Positions 41,145 through 41,273 of a DNA stretch of 41,273 nt are shown piece by piece. Position numbers and translations under genes: made by a program. Under the pieces are notes generated by a model, which saw nothing but the letters and a program-made list of their open reading frames with translations, made no database searches and had not been told where the DNA came from. Numbering within the stretch: position 1 is the first letter of the stretch; each line of letters starts with the position of its first letter. Origin of the DNA: Rhodobacter sp. (GTDB taxonomy: Bacteria; Pseudomonadota; Alphaproteobacteria; Rhodobacterales; Rhodobacteraceae); contig JASJDP010000040.1 of the NCBI GenBank assembly GCA_030065095.1, positions 1 to 41,273 of the forward strand. Reading direction: 5' to 3'.

Positions 41145-41273
41145 AACTGTGCCAGATGTGAGTGCAAAATCCCAGCCGTAATACAATTCGCCGTTGTGGC
41201 TGGTTGACCCACCTGGCGCTTGGGTCACTTGGAGCTGTATCCCGGGTGCGAAGGGCGTCGCGAGAGTTACTGG

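Overview
This window looks like a piece of an alphaproteobacterial chromosome or large replicon, most likely Rhodobacteraceae (Roseobacter-like). The signs are GC-rich coding sequence, a DctPQM/DctBD locus, SctC split in the rhizobial way, and a serine-recombinase tail of the kind common next to tRNA genes in that family. The taxonomic call is inference from gene style, not from a marker gene.

Layout. 1-505 is a decayed edge with a remnant of a Cys/Met-metabolism PLP enzyme. 506-8474 holds part of a type III secretion system: SctV, a secretin N-terminal (RhcC1/NolW-like) protein, a SctI-like rod protein, an FHA-type SctD, a SctG-like TPR chaperone, and several small or repetitive unknown proteins, one of them a candidate secreted protein with large acidic repeats. 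ATPase, C-ring, export-gate SctR/S/T/U and the secretin pore are not in the window. 8511-9020 is an acetyltransferase. 9222-13582 is a putative three-component sensory unit (PotD-like binding protein, Cache/PAS histidine kinase, FixJ-like regulator). 13748-20108 is a C4-dicarboxylate TRAP locus with its own two-component system, whose DctD-like regulator has lost the sigma54-contact loop. 20190-20538 is a serine-recombinase remnant abutting tRNA-Ser(GCT).

20539 to the end is accessory DNA: a large membrane-anchored alpha/beta-hydrolase-like protein, a MacAB-like efflux operon, a repeat protein with a small downstream partner, a lipoprotein, and five insertion sequences or IS remnants (three IS110/IS1111 relatives, one IS5/IS427-type element with intact 4-bp target duplication, one truncated IS1182-like transposase).

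The most interesting unit is the three-gene operon at 36152-40229, lying between IS elements. A 769-aa ferritin-like protein with a cysteine-rich C-terminal tail is translationally coupled to a DUF692 (MNIO) oxidase and a DUF2063 partner protein. DUF692/DUF2063 pairs modify cysteines of ribosomally made peptides (methanobactin, bufferin and related systems). Here the likely substrate tail is fused to a large ferritin-like protein rather than being a small leader-core peptide. A second pattern worth testing is an 18-bp dyad, TACGTA-N6-TACGTA and variants, about 100-135 bp upstream of several start codons in the type III region and the neighbouring sensory genes.
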